Assembly: GCF_003337305.1 (NCBI RefSeq)
Contig: NZ_QPJO01000001.1
Location: forward strand, 831,203-895,202
DNA from: Winogradskyella arenosi
GTDB taxonomy: Bacteria > Bacteroidota > Bacteroidia > Flavobacteriales > Flavobacteriaceae
Direction of reading: 5' to 3'
Length of the DNA: 64,000 nt
A model generated the notes under the pieces. It saw only the letters and a list, made by a program, of their open reading frames with translations. It did not search any database and was not told where the DNA came from. Every line of letters begins with the position of its first letter. Position 1 is the stretch's first letter. Of the stretch, positions 41,231-49,592 are shown in pieces. A program made the translations under genes and the position numbers.

Positions 41231-43123
41231 TTAGTATCCGTCGTTTTGAATTAAATTAGGGTTGGTTGAAATGGTATTTGTTGGAATTGGGAATACGCTT
41301 CTATAAGCATCTACCGCCGTACCATTAGCTTGGTTTCCTTTAAATGGCCATAAATAAGCATTTGTAGTAAAGTAATTGTAACGAATTAAATCGGTACGTC
41401 TTTGACCTTCCCAATACAATTCTCTTGAACGCTCATCAAGTACAAAGTCTAAAGTTAAATCTCCAGAAGTGATATTACCACTCGTATTACCATAACCTCT
41501 TTCTCTTAATTCGTTTATTTTATCTACTGCTGTACTAATGCTACCACCGCCACCTCTTAAGTGGGCTTCTGCATAGTTTAAGTAAATTTCTGCTAAACGA
41601 ATTACAGGTAAATCCGTATCTACAAAGTCACCACTACTATCGCTTCCTTGGTTTCCGTTAGAATCGATGTTTTTAAATTTGGTTACCGCATAACCTTCTG
41701 CAAAAGGAGGGATGCTACCAATCTCTAAACTTTGTCCGTCTGTATAGAACATGCCTCTATTGTCTCCAGCAGCTTCAATAGCTTCGAAACTATAGGTTAG
41801 TGTAGCTAAATTAAGAGTTACAAGATAGGTTCCTGCAGTTACAGTGATGTTTTCACCACCTGCTTCTAACGAGCCGTCTGCACCATTGTCTCCGTAGTTG
41901 TTACCCCAATTTTCATTGAATCTAAACTTTAATTGACCATCAGCCAATGTAATGTAGATTTGGTATACGTCCGTTGAGGTTTCGTACATTTCAACATCTT
42001 CATCACCCCATTCGTTAAGATCTCCAACAAGACCCCAATCTGATAGTGATCCGCCTAATTGACTGTTTAAAGTAGGGACATCAATCTCAGAACTTTCAAA
42101 TTTTTCAACCAAAGCTTTAGTGGTTCTTAGACCTCCCCAGCCTCCGTTAATTCCTAAACTTAAAGGATCCATACTTCCACCTGTAGCAGCGTGTACTAAA
42201 AATGTAGACCCTCCATAAGTTTGTGATTGAATACCATCAAAGTTTAAAGCGAATATAAATTCTTGTTGTGCACCGTTGGTATCGTTATCAGCAAGGAACA
42301 ATTCGTCATAAGCATTTCCGTTACCATTAGCGTCATTCATATTAATACTGTACGAAGAATTTAATACATGCTCTGAATAAGTAACACATTCTGAATAACG
42401 TGGAGTTCCCGTCCATACTTCAGCATTTAAATAAAGCTTCGATAATAAAGCCCAAGCAGCGACTTTATCTACACGTCCGTATTCATTAGAATCTAAAAGT
42501 AAATCTTGAATCTCTAATAATTCAGACTCTACAAAATCGAATAATTCTGTTCTAGAACTTTGTGACGGTAAGTCTGTAGTAATTTGAGTGACTAAAGGCA
42601 CATTAGCGTAAAAGTCAATTAAGTTGTAATAAGCAAAAGCTCTTAAAAAACGGGCTTCAGCAATAAAGGTCTGTGCTTCGGCATCTGGTAATGCAGAGGC
42701 ATTTTGAATAAACGCATTAGTAAACGACACTTCTTGCGCTAAACGCAGGTACATGGCTCCGGTAAAGTCATTTCCTGCAGACCAGTATAATCCGTGTAAA
42801 TCTGGTAAACCAGCATCTCCCCATCCTACAACGGCGTGGTCTGTGGTTAACTCATTAAGATTAAAAAGCATACGTGTATACTGTGAGAATCCTTCATCAA
42901 TACCAGAGATATCAGGTTGTCCTGAAGGACCTTGTTGTCCTGTTAGCGCTAAACTCGCGTAGAGTTTGGCTAAGGCTTTCTTAGCTTCGGTTGTATTAAC
43001 AAATACATCCTGTTCTGTAAAACTATCTGGATCAATAGGATCTTGATCTAAATCATCATGACATGCGGTCATAAATAATGAGATAGTTACAATAAAAATT
43101 ATATATTTCATTCTATTTTTCAT
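41231..43123 (-). CDS. susD: SusD-like starch-binding lipoprotein with inserted SusE/F-type module
   Basis: A 630-residue SusD lipoprotein (lipobox LFMTAC). The SusD scaffold is clear: 'RFLRAFAYYNLIDFYANVPLVT', 'RTELFDFVESELLEIQDLL', 'AAWALLSKLYLNAEVWTG', 'PVIRLAEIYLNYAEAHLRGG' and C-terminal 'DERSRELYWEGQRRTDLIRYN'. It is about 100 residues longer than most. The excess lies at residues about 360-452 ('GLVGDLNEWGDEDVEMY' through 'GTYLVTLNLATLTYSFEAI'), which reads like the starch-binding module of the neighbouring SusE. The insert is between 'FESSEIDVP' and the scaffold resuming at 'DNRGMFYTDGQ'. It forms the lid of the SusC transporter. susC is 13 bp upstream. Confidence 0.93.
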   Translation of the reverse strand: MKNRMKYIIFIVTISLFMTACHDDLDQDPIDPDSFTEQDVFVNTTEAKKALAKLYASLALTGQQGPSGQPDISGIDEGFSQYTRMLFNLNELTTDHAVVGWGDAGLPDLHGLYWSAGNDFTGAMYLRLAQEVSFTNAFIQNASALPDAEAQTFIAEARFLRAFAYYNLIDFYANVPLVTQITTDLPSQSSRTELFDFVESELLEIQDLLLDSNEYGRVDKVAAWALLSKLYLNAEVWTGTPRYSECVTYSEHVLNSSYSINMNDANGNGNAYDELFLADNDTNGAQQEFIFALNFDGIQSQTYGGSTFLVHAATGGSMDPLSLGINGGWGGLRTTKALVEKFESSEIDVPTLNSQLGGSLSDWGLVGDLNEWGDEDVEMYETSTDVYQIYITLADGQLKFRFNENWGNNYGDNGADGSLEAGGENITVTAGTYLVTLNLATLTYSFEAIEAAGDNRGMFYTDGQSLEIGSIPPFAEGYAVTKFKNIDSNGNQGSDSSGDFVDTDLPVIRLAEIYLNYAEAHLRGGGGSISTAVDKINELRERGYGNTSGNITSGDLTLDFVLDERSRELYWEGQRRTDLIRYNYFTTNAYLWPFKGNQANGTAVDAYRSVFPIPTNTISTNPNLIQNDGY

Positions 43124-43136
43124 AATTCAAACTTTT

Positions 43137-46067
43137 TTAAAAATCAACGTTGACTCCAAATACAAATGATCTTGGTCTTGGATAGAAGTTGCTATCAATA
43201 CCTCCAGTGATTTCTGGGTCTAAGCCTTTATAATCTGTAATTGTAGCCACGTTTTGAACCGAGCCGTAAAGTCTTACAGAAACATCCTTAATGGCTTGAT
43301 CTAAAGTGTAACCTAATGTAATGTTGTCTATTTTAAAGAAAGAAGCTTCCTCAATATAGTGACTACTTAAAAAGGTGTTTTCATTAGATTGACTTACAAA
43401 ACCGTTTTCTAAATAACTCGCATGGATGTTTGTTAAAAAGTTATTGGTTGTTGGAATGATACCATCTAAGTAAGAATTTCCAGCAGCTACATCATTATAA
43501 GCATAGTTTCCGATGTTGGCTCTAGTCACTACAGATAGATCCCATTTTTTATAACTTAAGTTGGTGTTTAATCCCATAATAACATCAGCGTAAGGGTCTT
43601 TATAGATGTATTTATCCGCATCGTTTATAACGTTGTCGCCGTTACGATCTACAAAAGCACCTTCAATTGGTTTTCCGTTGTTATCGTATACTTGTTGAAA
43701 AACGTAGAAGCTATAAGGCGCTTCACCTTCAGTATGTAATTGTACGTTGTTACCAACACCTCCACTGATACCTCCAGTTTCTTGATCGAATGGAAGGCTT
43801 GTAATTTCATTGTCATTAAATGCAATGTTGTAGCTTAAAGACCATTCAAAATCATCTGTTCTTACAGGAACTAGGTTTAAGGCAAATTCAAACCCTCGGT
43901 TTTGCATATCGCCAATGTTCTTTTCAATAGCTGAACCAAAGTTTGTAAATGGATCTACAGAAGCAGAGGCAATTAAATCTTTAGTTTGTTTTTGGTACAC
44001 ATTTACAGAACCAGAAACTCTTCGGTTAAAGAAACTGTAATCTAAACCAACGTTTAAGGTGTTACCAATTTCCCATTTTAAGTTTTCATTTAATGGGTCT
44101 GGACGGTAGGTTTGGTAGAATGCGTTTCCAAATTGGTAGTTTGCTGTAGACTGACTACCTGTATAACGGGTTAAGAATAAATAATCTCCTAAACCATTAA
44201 CGTTACCAACTTCACCATAACCTAATCTTAATTTTAACTCATTTATATTGTTGCTGTTTGATAAGAACTCTTCATTATGTAAATTCCAAGCTAAAGCAAC
44301 AGAAGGGAAATAGCCCCAACGATCATCTGGATTTAATTTAGAAGATGCATCGGCTCTTAACGTTGCAGTAACTAAATACCGACCGTCATAATCATAGTTT
44401 AAACGTCCGAAGTAAGACAGGAGTACATTTTTAGACTTATCAATAAACTCAAAGTCGTTACCATCTTCTTCCGCTTCACTGTCATAACTATAGTTGTCAT
44501 ATTGAAAAGACTGGTAAGAATACCCTGCTACGGCAGTGATGTTGTGAATATCGTTAATGGATTTATTATAGGTTAAGTACGCATCAAATAACTTGTTCGT
44601 TGAGTTATTGGTGTACGTGCTACGCGATCCATTCCAAGTTAAATCTGAAGTTGGTATAAGTTCTGATACTAAAGTTCTACCATGACTGTTAGCTTTATCG
44701 ATACCGGCACTTACAGTTGCTGTAATATCGCTAAAGAAATGAAGCTTATAATCGGCTTTACCGTTTAAAATAAGACGTCTAACCTCTGAGCTATCATCAT
44801 TTAAGTTTAATAAAGCTACTGGGTTTGTTCCTGCTAAATTAGGTTGCTGTCCTGTTGAACTATCAATCCAAGAAAAATAACCACCATATTGCGAGTTAGG
44901 ATCGTAAACAGCTTGTGTAGGATCGTAGTTATTCGCACTAGAAATGGCACCACGATTGGCGAAAAAGTTTTCAGTGTAGTTCCCTCTAGCGGTAAGATCT
45001 ATCTTTAAGTGATCGTCAAATAATCTTGGTGATAAGTTTAACGAAGCTGTTGTTCTTTGAAAGTTATCACGTTTTAAGGTTCCATCATGATCAGAATGTC
45101 CTAAAGACACACGCATTGGAACACCGTATAAACTACCTAAAGCACTAAAAGAGTGATCTTGACCAAAAGCGGTTTGGTAAATCTCATCTTGCCAATCGGT
45201 ATTTGCATTTCCTAAAAGGCCAATTGTAGTAGCATCGGCTCCAGGGTGCGTGTTAACGATACTTCTAAATTGGTCAGCATTTAAAACGTCTACACGGTTT
45301 ACAGCGGTACGTACCGTAGTAGAACTTGTGGCGTTGAATCTAAATTCAGAGTCTTTACCTTTTTTAGTCGTAATCATAATTACACCATTGGCAGCTCGTG
45401 ATCCATAAATAGAGGTTGCAGAGGCATCTTTTAATACCGTCATGCTTTCAATATCATTTGGATTGATAAGGTTTAATGGGTTTCTAGATCCGGCTACACC
45501 ACCTTGGTCTAATGGAATACCATCTAAAACGATAAGCGGATTGCTCGATAAGGATAAAGATCCATTACCTCTAATCACAATATTCTGACCATCTCCTGGA
45601 GATCCACTTGATGAGGTTACAGAAACACCGGCTATTTTACCTGATATTAATTGTTGAGCAGACACTAATGGTCCTTGGTTAAAATCTTCAGCTTTTAATA
45701 AATCGGCTGCACCTGTTAAATCGTCTTTCTTTACAGAGCCATAACCAATAAGAACCACTTCTTCTAATTGAGCGGGATCTTCTGCTAGGACTACATTAAT
45801 TGGCGTTTGGCCATTAAAGACGATTTCTTGTGTCGTATAGCCGACATACGAAATCACTAATATCTCTCCTTGACTTACTTCTAGTGCGTAATTACCATCG
45901 AAATCTGTCGATGTTCCTCGGGAGGTTCCCTTAATTACAACATTTACACCAGGTAGAGGCATGGCGTTTGCTTCATCTGTAACGGTACCAGTGACAGTTG
46001 ATTGTGCCATCAAGGATGCTGGTAGTATTAAGAGACAGAATAGTAAAGCATTTAAAATTGTTTTCAT
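43137..46067 (-). CDS. susC: SusC-like TonB-dependent outer-membrane receptor
   Basis: A 976-residue receptor with signal peptide (ends ASLMAQ), an N-terminal carboxypeptidase-like domain ('VTGTVTDEANAMPLPGVNVVIKG...DGNYALEV'), the TonB-box region 'EEVVLIGYGSVKKDDLTGA', plug ('ISGKIAGVSVTSSSGSPGDGQNIVIRGNGSL') and a 22-strand barrel ending in 'RPRSFVFGVNVDF'. With SusD it imports maltooligosaccharides across the outer membrane, powered by TonB. It is the first gene of the reverse operon susC-susD-susE. A perfect LacI-type palindrome lies about 110 bp upstream, so induction by maltose/starch through the adjacent LacI regulator is inferred. Confidence 0.97.
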   Translation of the reverse strand: MKTILNALLFCLLILPASLMAQSTVTGTVTDEANAMPLPGVNVVIKGTSRGTSTDFDGNYALEVSQGEILVISYVGYTTQEIVFNGQTPINVVLAEDPAQLEEVVLIGYGSVKKDDLTGAADLLKAEDFNQGPLVSAQQLISGKIAGVSVTSSSGSPGDGQNIVIRGNGSLSLSSNPLIVLDGIPLDQGGVAGSRNPLNLINPNDIESMTVLKDASATSIYGSRAANGVIMITTKKGKDSEFRFNATSSTTVRTAVNRVDVLNADQFRSIVNTHPGADATTIGLLGNANTDWQDEIYQTAFGQDHSFSALGSLYGVPMRVSLGHSDHDGTLKRDNFQRTTASLNLSPRLFDDHLKIDLTARGNYTENFFANRGAISSANNYDPTQAVYDPNSQYGGYFSWIDSSTGQQPNLAGTNPVALLNLNDDSSEVRRLILNGKADYKLHFFSDITATVSAGIDKANSHGRTLVSELIPTSDLTWNGSRSTYTNNSTNKLFDAYLTYNKSINDIHNITAVAGYSYQSFQYDNYSYDSEAEEDGNDFEFIDKSKNVLLSYFGRLNYDYDGRYLVTATLRADASSKLNPDDRWGYFPSVALAWNLHNEEFLSNSNNINELKLRLGYGEVGNVNGLGDYLFLTRYTGSQSTANYQFGNAFYQTYRPDPLNENLKWEIGNTLNVGLDYSFFNRRVSGSVNVYQKQTKDLIASASVDPFTNFGSAIEKNIGDMQNRGFEFALNLVPVRTDDFEWSLSYNIAFNDNEITSLPFDQETGGISGGVGNNVQLHTEGEAPYSFYVFQQVYDNNGKPIEGAFVDRNGDNVINDADKYIYKDPYADVIMGLNTNLSYKKWDLSVVTRANIGNYAYNDVAAGNSYLDGIIPTTNNFLTNIHASYLENGFVSQSNENTFLSSHYIEEASFFKIDNITLGYTLDQAIKDVSVRLYGSVQNVATITDYKGLDPEITGGIDSNFYPRPRSFVFGVNVDF

Positions 46068-46103
46068 ACAATGTGTTTAAGTTAATTGCTTAGTTAATTA
46101 GTT

Positions 46104-46119
46104 TATATTTTCACTTCTC
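46104..46119 (+). repeat. 16-bp word shared with the MFS leader
   Basis: TATATTTTCACTTCTC at 46104-46119 recurs exactly at 47450-47465. Here it lies between susC and the operator; there it is inside the leader hairpin of the maltose transporter gene. Confidence 0.45.
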
Positions 46120-46175
46120 GGGTTAAATCTATGTAAATTTAATGTGAATACGTGAGTAAAAAATATGATGAAAGT

Positions 46176-46193
46176 CACGAAAACGTTTTCGTG
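46176..46193. promoter_or_regulatory. LacI-type operator between susC and lacI-family gene
   Basis: CACGAAAACGTTTTCGTG is a perfect 18-bp palindrome with the AACGTT centre typical of LacI/PurR/CcpA-type operators. It is in the 280-bp divergent gap, about 45 bp upstream of a weak minus-strand -7-like box (TAGATTTA, plus coordinates 46124-46131). The neighbouring regulator is the likely ligand-responsive binder. Confidence 0.75.
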
Positions 46194-46347
46194 TTAAAAA
46201 CTTTTCCCGAATATTAACATTCTCAAGATATTTAACAAAAACTGAGCATCTTATATTAAAAAGATGTAAAAATTACGAACTCCAAAATTCTAAAATTTAA
46301 AATCCACTTATTTTAGTTGTATCTTAGCTACGATTATTTAGACCTCT

Positions 46348-47394
46348 ATGAAACGAAAAATTACCTTAAAACAAATCGCCAGAGAACTTGATGTCTCTAT
46401 TTCTACTGTCTCTAAAGCCTTGCGGAATAGTGCCGAAATTAGTGATGATACCAAACAGAAAGTTCAGGCCTTTGCGAAACTCTATAATTACAAACCTAAT
46501 AATATTGCTTTAAGTCTTAAAAACCGAAGAACCAATACCATTGGGATTATTATTCCTGAAATTGTACACCATTTTTTCTCTAAAGTGATTAGTGGCGTAG
46601 AATTGGTGGCTAATAAAAGAGGGTATAATGTTATTGTTGGTTTGTCTAACGAGTCTTTTTCTAAGGAAGTAATTAATATGGAAATGCTCGCCAACGGCAG
46701 TATTGATGGGTTTGTACTGTCTATGTCTAAGGAAACTTTAAAATTACAAGACTACCATCATTTTAATGAAACCATGACGCAGGGGATGCCTATAGTGATG
46801 TTTGATCGTGTGGTTTCTGATGTAAACTGTGATAAAGTTATTGTAGATGATTTTAATGGCGCTAAAAAAGCGGTCAGAAAATTAATAGATAATGGGTGCC
46901 AATCTATTGCTTTAATTACTACCGAAGATTACGTGAGTGTAGGGAAATTAAGAACACAGGGGTATTTAGAAGCCTTGGAAGAGCATGGCATTATTCCGAA
47001 AGCCGAATTAATTCTAAAAATCGACGAATCTTTAGATTATGAAGCCCATATGGAAGCGCTTGAAAGTGAAATTGAACACTTATTTAAGTCTAATCCGAAC
47101 TTAGATGGCGTATTTGCGGTAAATGAAATTTATGCGTTATTGGCTATGAAAATTGCACGTCGTTTAGGGCACGATGTTCCTAATGATGTTCAGGTTATTG
47201 GCTTTACAGATGGCGTCTTGTCTAAGCATGCAACCCCGAGTCTCACTACGGTAAGTCAACATGCACAACAAATGGGAGAAAAGGCTGCAGAGCTATTAAT
47301 TGATAAATTAGAAAAAGAATTTAACAGTGCCGATGAGGTTTTTCAAACCGTCGTGATTACCACGGATTTGGTGGAGCGCGAATCTACCAAATAG
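46348..47394 (+). CDS. LacI family transcriptional regulator of starch genes
   Basis: A 348-residue LacI/GalR regulator: N-terminal helix-turn-helix 'ITLKQIARELDVSISTVSKALRNSAEISDDTKQKV', hinge helix 'NNIALSLKNRRTNTIGIIIPEIVHHFF', and a periplasmic-binding-like sensor domain ending 'FNSADEVFQTVVITTDLVERES'. It lies between the divergent susCDE operon and the maltose transporter/phosphorylase operon, next to the palindrome at 46176-46193. It is likely to sense maltose or a maltooligosaccharide and control both operons; whether it activates or represses is not visible. A -7-like TATCTTAG (46320-46327) is 21 bp before the start codon. Confidence 0.93.
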   Translation: MKRKITLKQIARELDVSISTVSKALRNSAEISDDTKQKVQAFAKLYNYKPNNIALSLKNRRTNTIGIIIPEIVHHFFSKVISGVELVANKRGYNVIVGLSNESFSKEVINMEMLANGSIDGFVLSMSKETLKLQDYHHFNETMTQGMPIVMFDRVVSDVNCDKVIVDDFNGAKKAVRKLIDNGCQSIALITTEDYVSVGKLRTQGYLEALEEHGIIPKAELILKIDESLDYEAHMEALESEIEHLFKSNPNLDGVFAVNEIYALLAMKIARRLGHDVPNDVQVIGFTDGVLSKHATPSLTTVSQHAQQMGEKAAELLIDKLEKEFNSADEVFQTVVITTDLVERESTK

Positions 47395-47425
47395 AAATTT
47401 ATTATTGCCGTTTTAAAATCTTTTA

Positions 47426-47433
47426 TATCTTTG
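47426..47433 (+). promoter_or_regulatory. -7 box of the maltose transporter operon
   Basis: TATCTTTG is an exact TAnnTTTG match. The predicted transcription start falls at the left edge of the leader hairpin 47441-47483. Confidence 0.6.
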
Positions 47434-47440
47434 TGGCATA

Positions 47441-47483
47441 ATCAAAACTTATATTTTCACTTCTCACTGAAATAAGTTTTGAT
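47441..47483 (+). promoter_or_regulatory. Leader hairpin of the maltose transporter mRNA
   Basis: ATCAAAACTTA (47441-47451) is an exact inverted repeat of TAAGTTTTGAT (47473-47483), with a possible inner TTTCA/TGAAA extension. It would form at the extreme 5' end of the transcript, 44 bp before ATG 47528. It may stabilise the mRNA or be a second operator. Confidence 0.5.
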
Positions 47484-47527
47484 AAGCTAAGCTTGTCAGA
47501 ATAGTATTAATATTAATATACTATTTA

Positions 47528-48886
47528 ATGGAAAAGCGTAGATTAAGTTTCTGGCAAATCTGGAACATGAGTTTTGGATTTCTAGGAATACAGATGGGTT
47601 TCGCCCTTCAAAATGCCAACGCAAGTAGAATACTTCAAATTTTCGGAGCTGATGTTCATGAACTGTCATGGTTTTGGATCATTGCACCTCTTATGGGACT
47701 TATTGTTCAGCCTATTGTTGGGCATTATAGCGATAAGACTTGGGGAAAATTTGGCCGTAGAAAACCTTATTTTCTAATCGGTGCAATTTTAGCGTCTATA
47801 GGTTTAGTGCTTATGCCGCAAGCGGATATGTTTATTGCCTTTTTGCCAGCACTTTGGGTGGGGGCAGGAATGCTAATGATCATGGATGCTTCGTTTAATA
47901 TTGCTATGGAGCCATTTCGTGCTTTAGTCGGTGATAACCTTAGAACCGATCAGCGTACAGCAGGGTTCAGTATTCAAACGGCCTTAATTGGGTTTGGTGC
48001 TGTTATAGGGTCTTGGTTACCTTATGCTTTAGCAAATTGGTTTGGTGTTTCTAACCAAACCGAAGCAGGAGCCGTGCCTGCAAATCTTATTTGGTCGTTT
48101 ATTATTGGCGCATTAATATTGATCATTTCAATATTAGTTACCGTCATCACGACGAAAGAGTATTCTCCTGAAGAAATGCATGCTTTTGATCAAGAACATC
48201 CGGAACATGATGGTCTTGAAGTGTCTGAGGACGAAAAATCAAGTCTTTTAGATATTCTAGACGATTTTAAGCAAATGCCAGTCACCATGCGCCAACTGAG
48301 TTGGGTCCAATTCTTTTCTTGGTTTGGACTCTTCGGAATGTGGGTTTTTGCAACCCCGGCCATTGCGCAGCATATTTATCACTTACCACCTACAGATAGT
48401 AGTAGTTCTACGTATCAAGATGCCGGGGATTGGGTAGGGATTCTTTTCGGAATCTACAATCTAGTTTCGGCCTTTTACGCCTTTGCCTTACCGTATATCG
48501 CTAAGAAAATTGGACGTAAGCGTACCCATGCCATCTCTTTAATTATTGGAGGTATTGGTTTGCTTTCGGTCTATGTAATGCCCGATGAAAATTGGCTTAT
48601 TGTTTCTATGATTGGTGTAGGTATTGCGTGGGCTAGTATTTTGGCTATGCCATACGCTATTTTAGCAGGCTCTATTTCTCCAAAAAAGATGGGGGTTTAC
48701 ATGGGGATTTTTAACTTCTTTATTGTCATACCTCAAATTATCAATGCCCTTATTGGTGGGCCACTCGTAAAATATGCTTACGGCGATCAGGCCATATTTG
48801 CCTTAGTGATCAGTGGGGTCAGCTTTTTAATCGCTGCAGCTTTAGTTTCAAAAGTAAAAGACGTTGATGACGTCATTCAAAAATAA
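47528..48886 (+). CDS. SLC45-type MFS maltose/sugar transporter
   Basis: A 452-residue, 12-helix MFS carrier of the SLC45/GPH-like group seen in Bacteroidota maltose loci: 'FWQIWNMSFGFLGIQMGFALQNANASRILQIFGA', 'IVQPIVGHYSDKTWGKFGRRKPYFLIG' (the extended loop 2-3 motif with RRKPY), and 'IAKKIGRKRTHAISLIIGGIGLL'. It should carry maltose or maltodextrin across the inner membrane by proton symport. It is the first gene of the operon with pgmB (6-bp gap) and the GH65 phosphorylase, which makes maltose the best guess. Confidence 0.9.
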   Translation: MEKRRLSFWQIWNMSFGFLGIQMGFALQNANASRILQIFGADVHELSWFWIIAPLMGLIVQPIVGHYSDKTWGKFGRRKPYFLIGAILASIGLVLMPQADMFIAFLPALWVGAGMLMIMDASFNIAMEPFRALVGDNLRTDQRTAGFSIQTALIGFGAVIGSWLPYALANWFGVSNQTEAGAVPANLIWSFIIGALILIISILVTVITTKEYSPEEMHAFDQEHPEHDGLEVSEDEKSSLLDILDDFKQMPVTMRQLSWVQFFSWFGLFGMWVFATPAIAQHIYHLPPTDSSSSTYQDAGDWVGILFGIYNLVSAFYAFALPYIAKKIGRKRTHAISLIIGGIGLLSVYVMPDENWLIVSMIGVGIAWASILAMPYAILAGSISPKKMGVYMGIFNFFIVIPQIINALIGGPLVKYAYGDQAIFALVISGVSFLIAAALVSKVKDVDDVIQK

Positions 48887-48892
48887 AAGTAA

Positions 48893-49549
48893 ATGAACAA
48901 AAAAGGATTCATATTCGATTTAGATGGTGTCATCGTAGATACTGCAAAATATCATTTTTTAGCTTGGCAAAAGTTAGCTAAAGGCTTAGATATCAATTTT
49001 ACAGAAAAAGAAAACGAACAATTAAAAGGGGTAAGCCGCGTGCGGTCTTTAGAGAAAATCTTGGCCTGGGGAAATAAAACTATTTCAGACCAGCTGTTTC
49101 AAGATTTAATGGGGAAAAAGAACGAAGAGTACTTAGGCTACATCGCAGAAATGGATGAGAGTGAAATTCTTCCCGATGTACCTAGAGTTTTACAGTACCT
49201 CAAAACTAATAAGCAACCTATTTCTTTAGGCTCAGCAAGTAAGAATGCAAGAACCATTTTAGAGCGTGTTCATATTATTTCAGACTTTGATGCCATTGTA
49301 GATGGTAACGATGTGTCTAAAGCAAAACCCGATCCTGAGGTGTTCTTAATTGCCGCTAAAGAAATTAACATGAAACCCGAAGACTGTATTGTTTTTGAAG
49401 ATTCAGTAGCTGGTGTAGAAGCGGCCAATGCGGCTAATATGATTTCTATAGGGATTGGAAGCAAGGATGTTTTAGGACATGCCGATTATGTGTTTAACGA
49501 CTTCACTGAGATGTCTGACGATTTCTTAAAATTTTTAATTGAATATTAA
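48893..49549 (+). CDS. pgmB: Beta-phosphoglucomutase
   Basis: A 218-residue HAD-superfamily enzyme: nucleophile/acid motif 'FIFDLDGVIVDTAKYHFLAWQ' (two Asp), 'GVSRVRSLEKIL' cap-domain substrate loop, 'SLGSASKNARTIL' (motif II Ser), and 'KAKPDPEVFL...CIVFEDSVAGVEAA' (Lys and acidic motif III). It converts beta-glucose-1-phosphate to glucose-6-phosphate, taking the product of the next gene, the GH65 phosphorylase. It is located 6 bp after the transporter and 43 bp before the phosphorylase. Confidence 0.96.
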   Translation: MNKKGFIFDLDGVIVDTAKYHFLAWQKLAKGLDINFTEKENEQLKGVSRVRSLEKILAWGNKTISDQLFQDLMGKKNEEYLGYIAEMDESEILPDVPRVLQYLKTNKQPISLGSASKNARTILERVHIISDFDAIVDGNDVSKAKPDPEVFLIAAKEINMKPEDCIVFEDSVAGVEAANAANMISIGIGSKDVLGHADYVFNDFTEMSDDFLKFLIEY

Positions 49550-49592
49550 TAAAAATAAACGTCTCAATAGAGGCTACTAAAATAGTATACTA

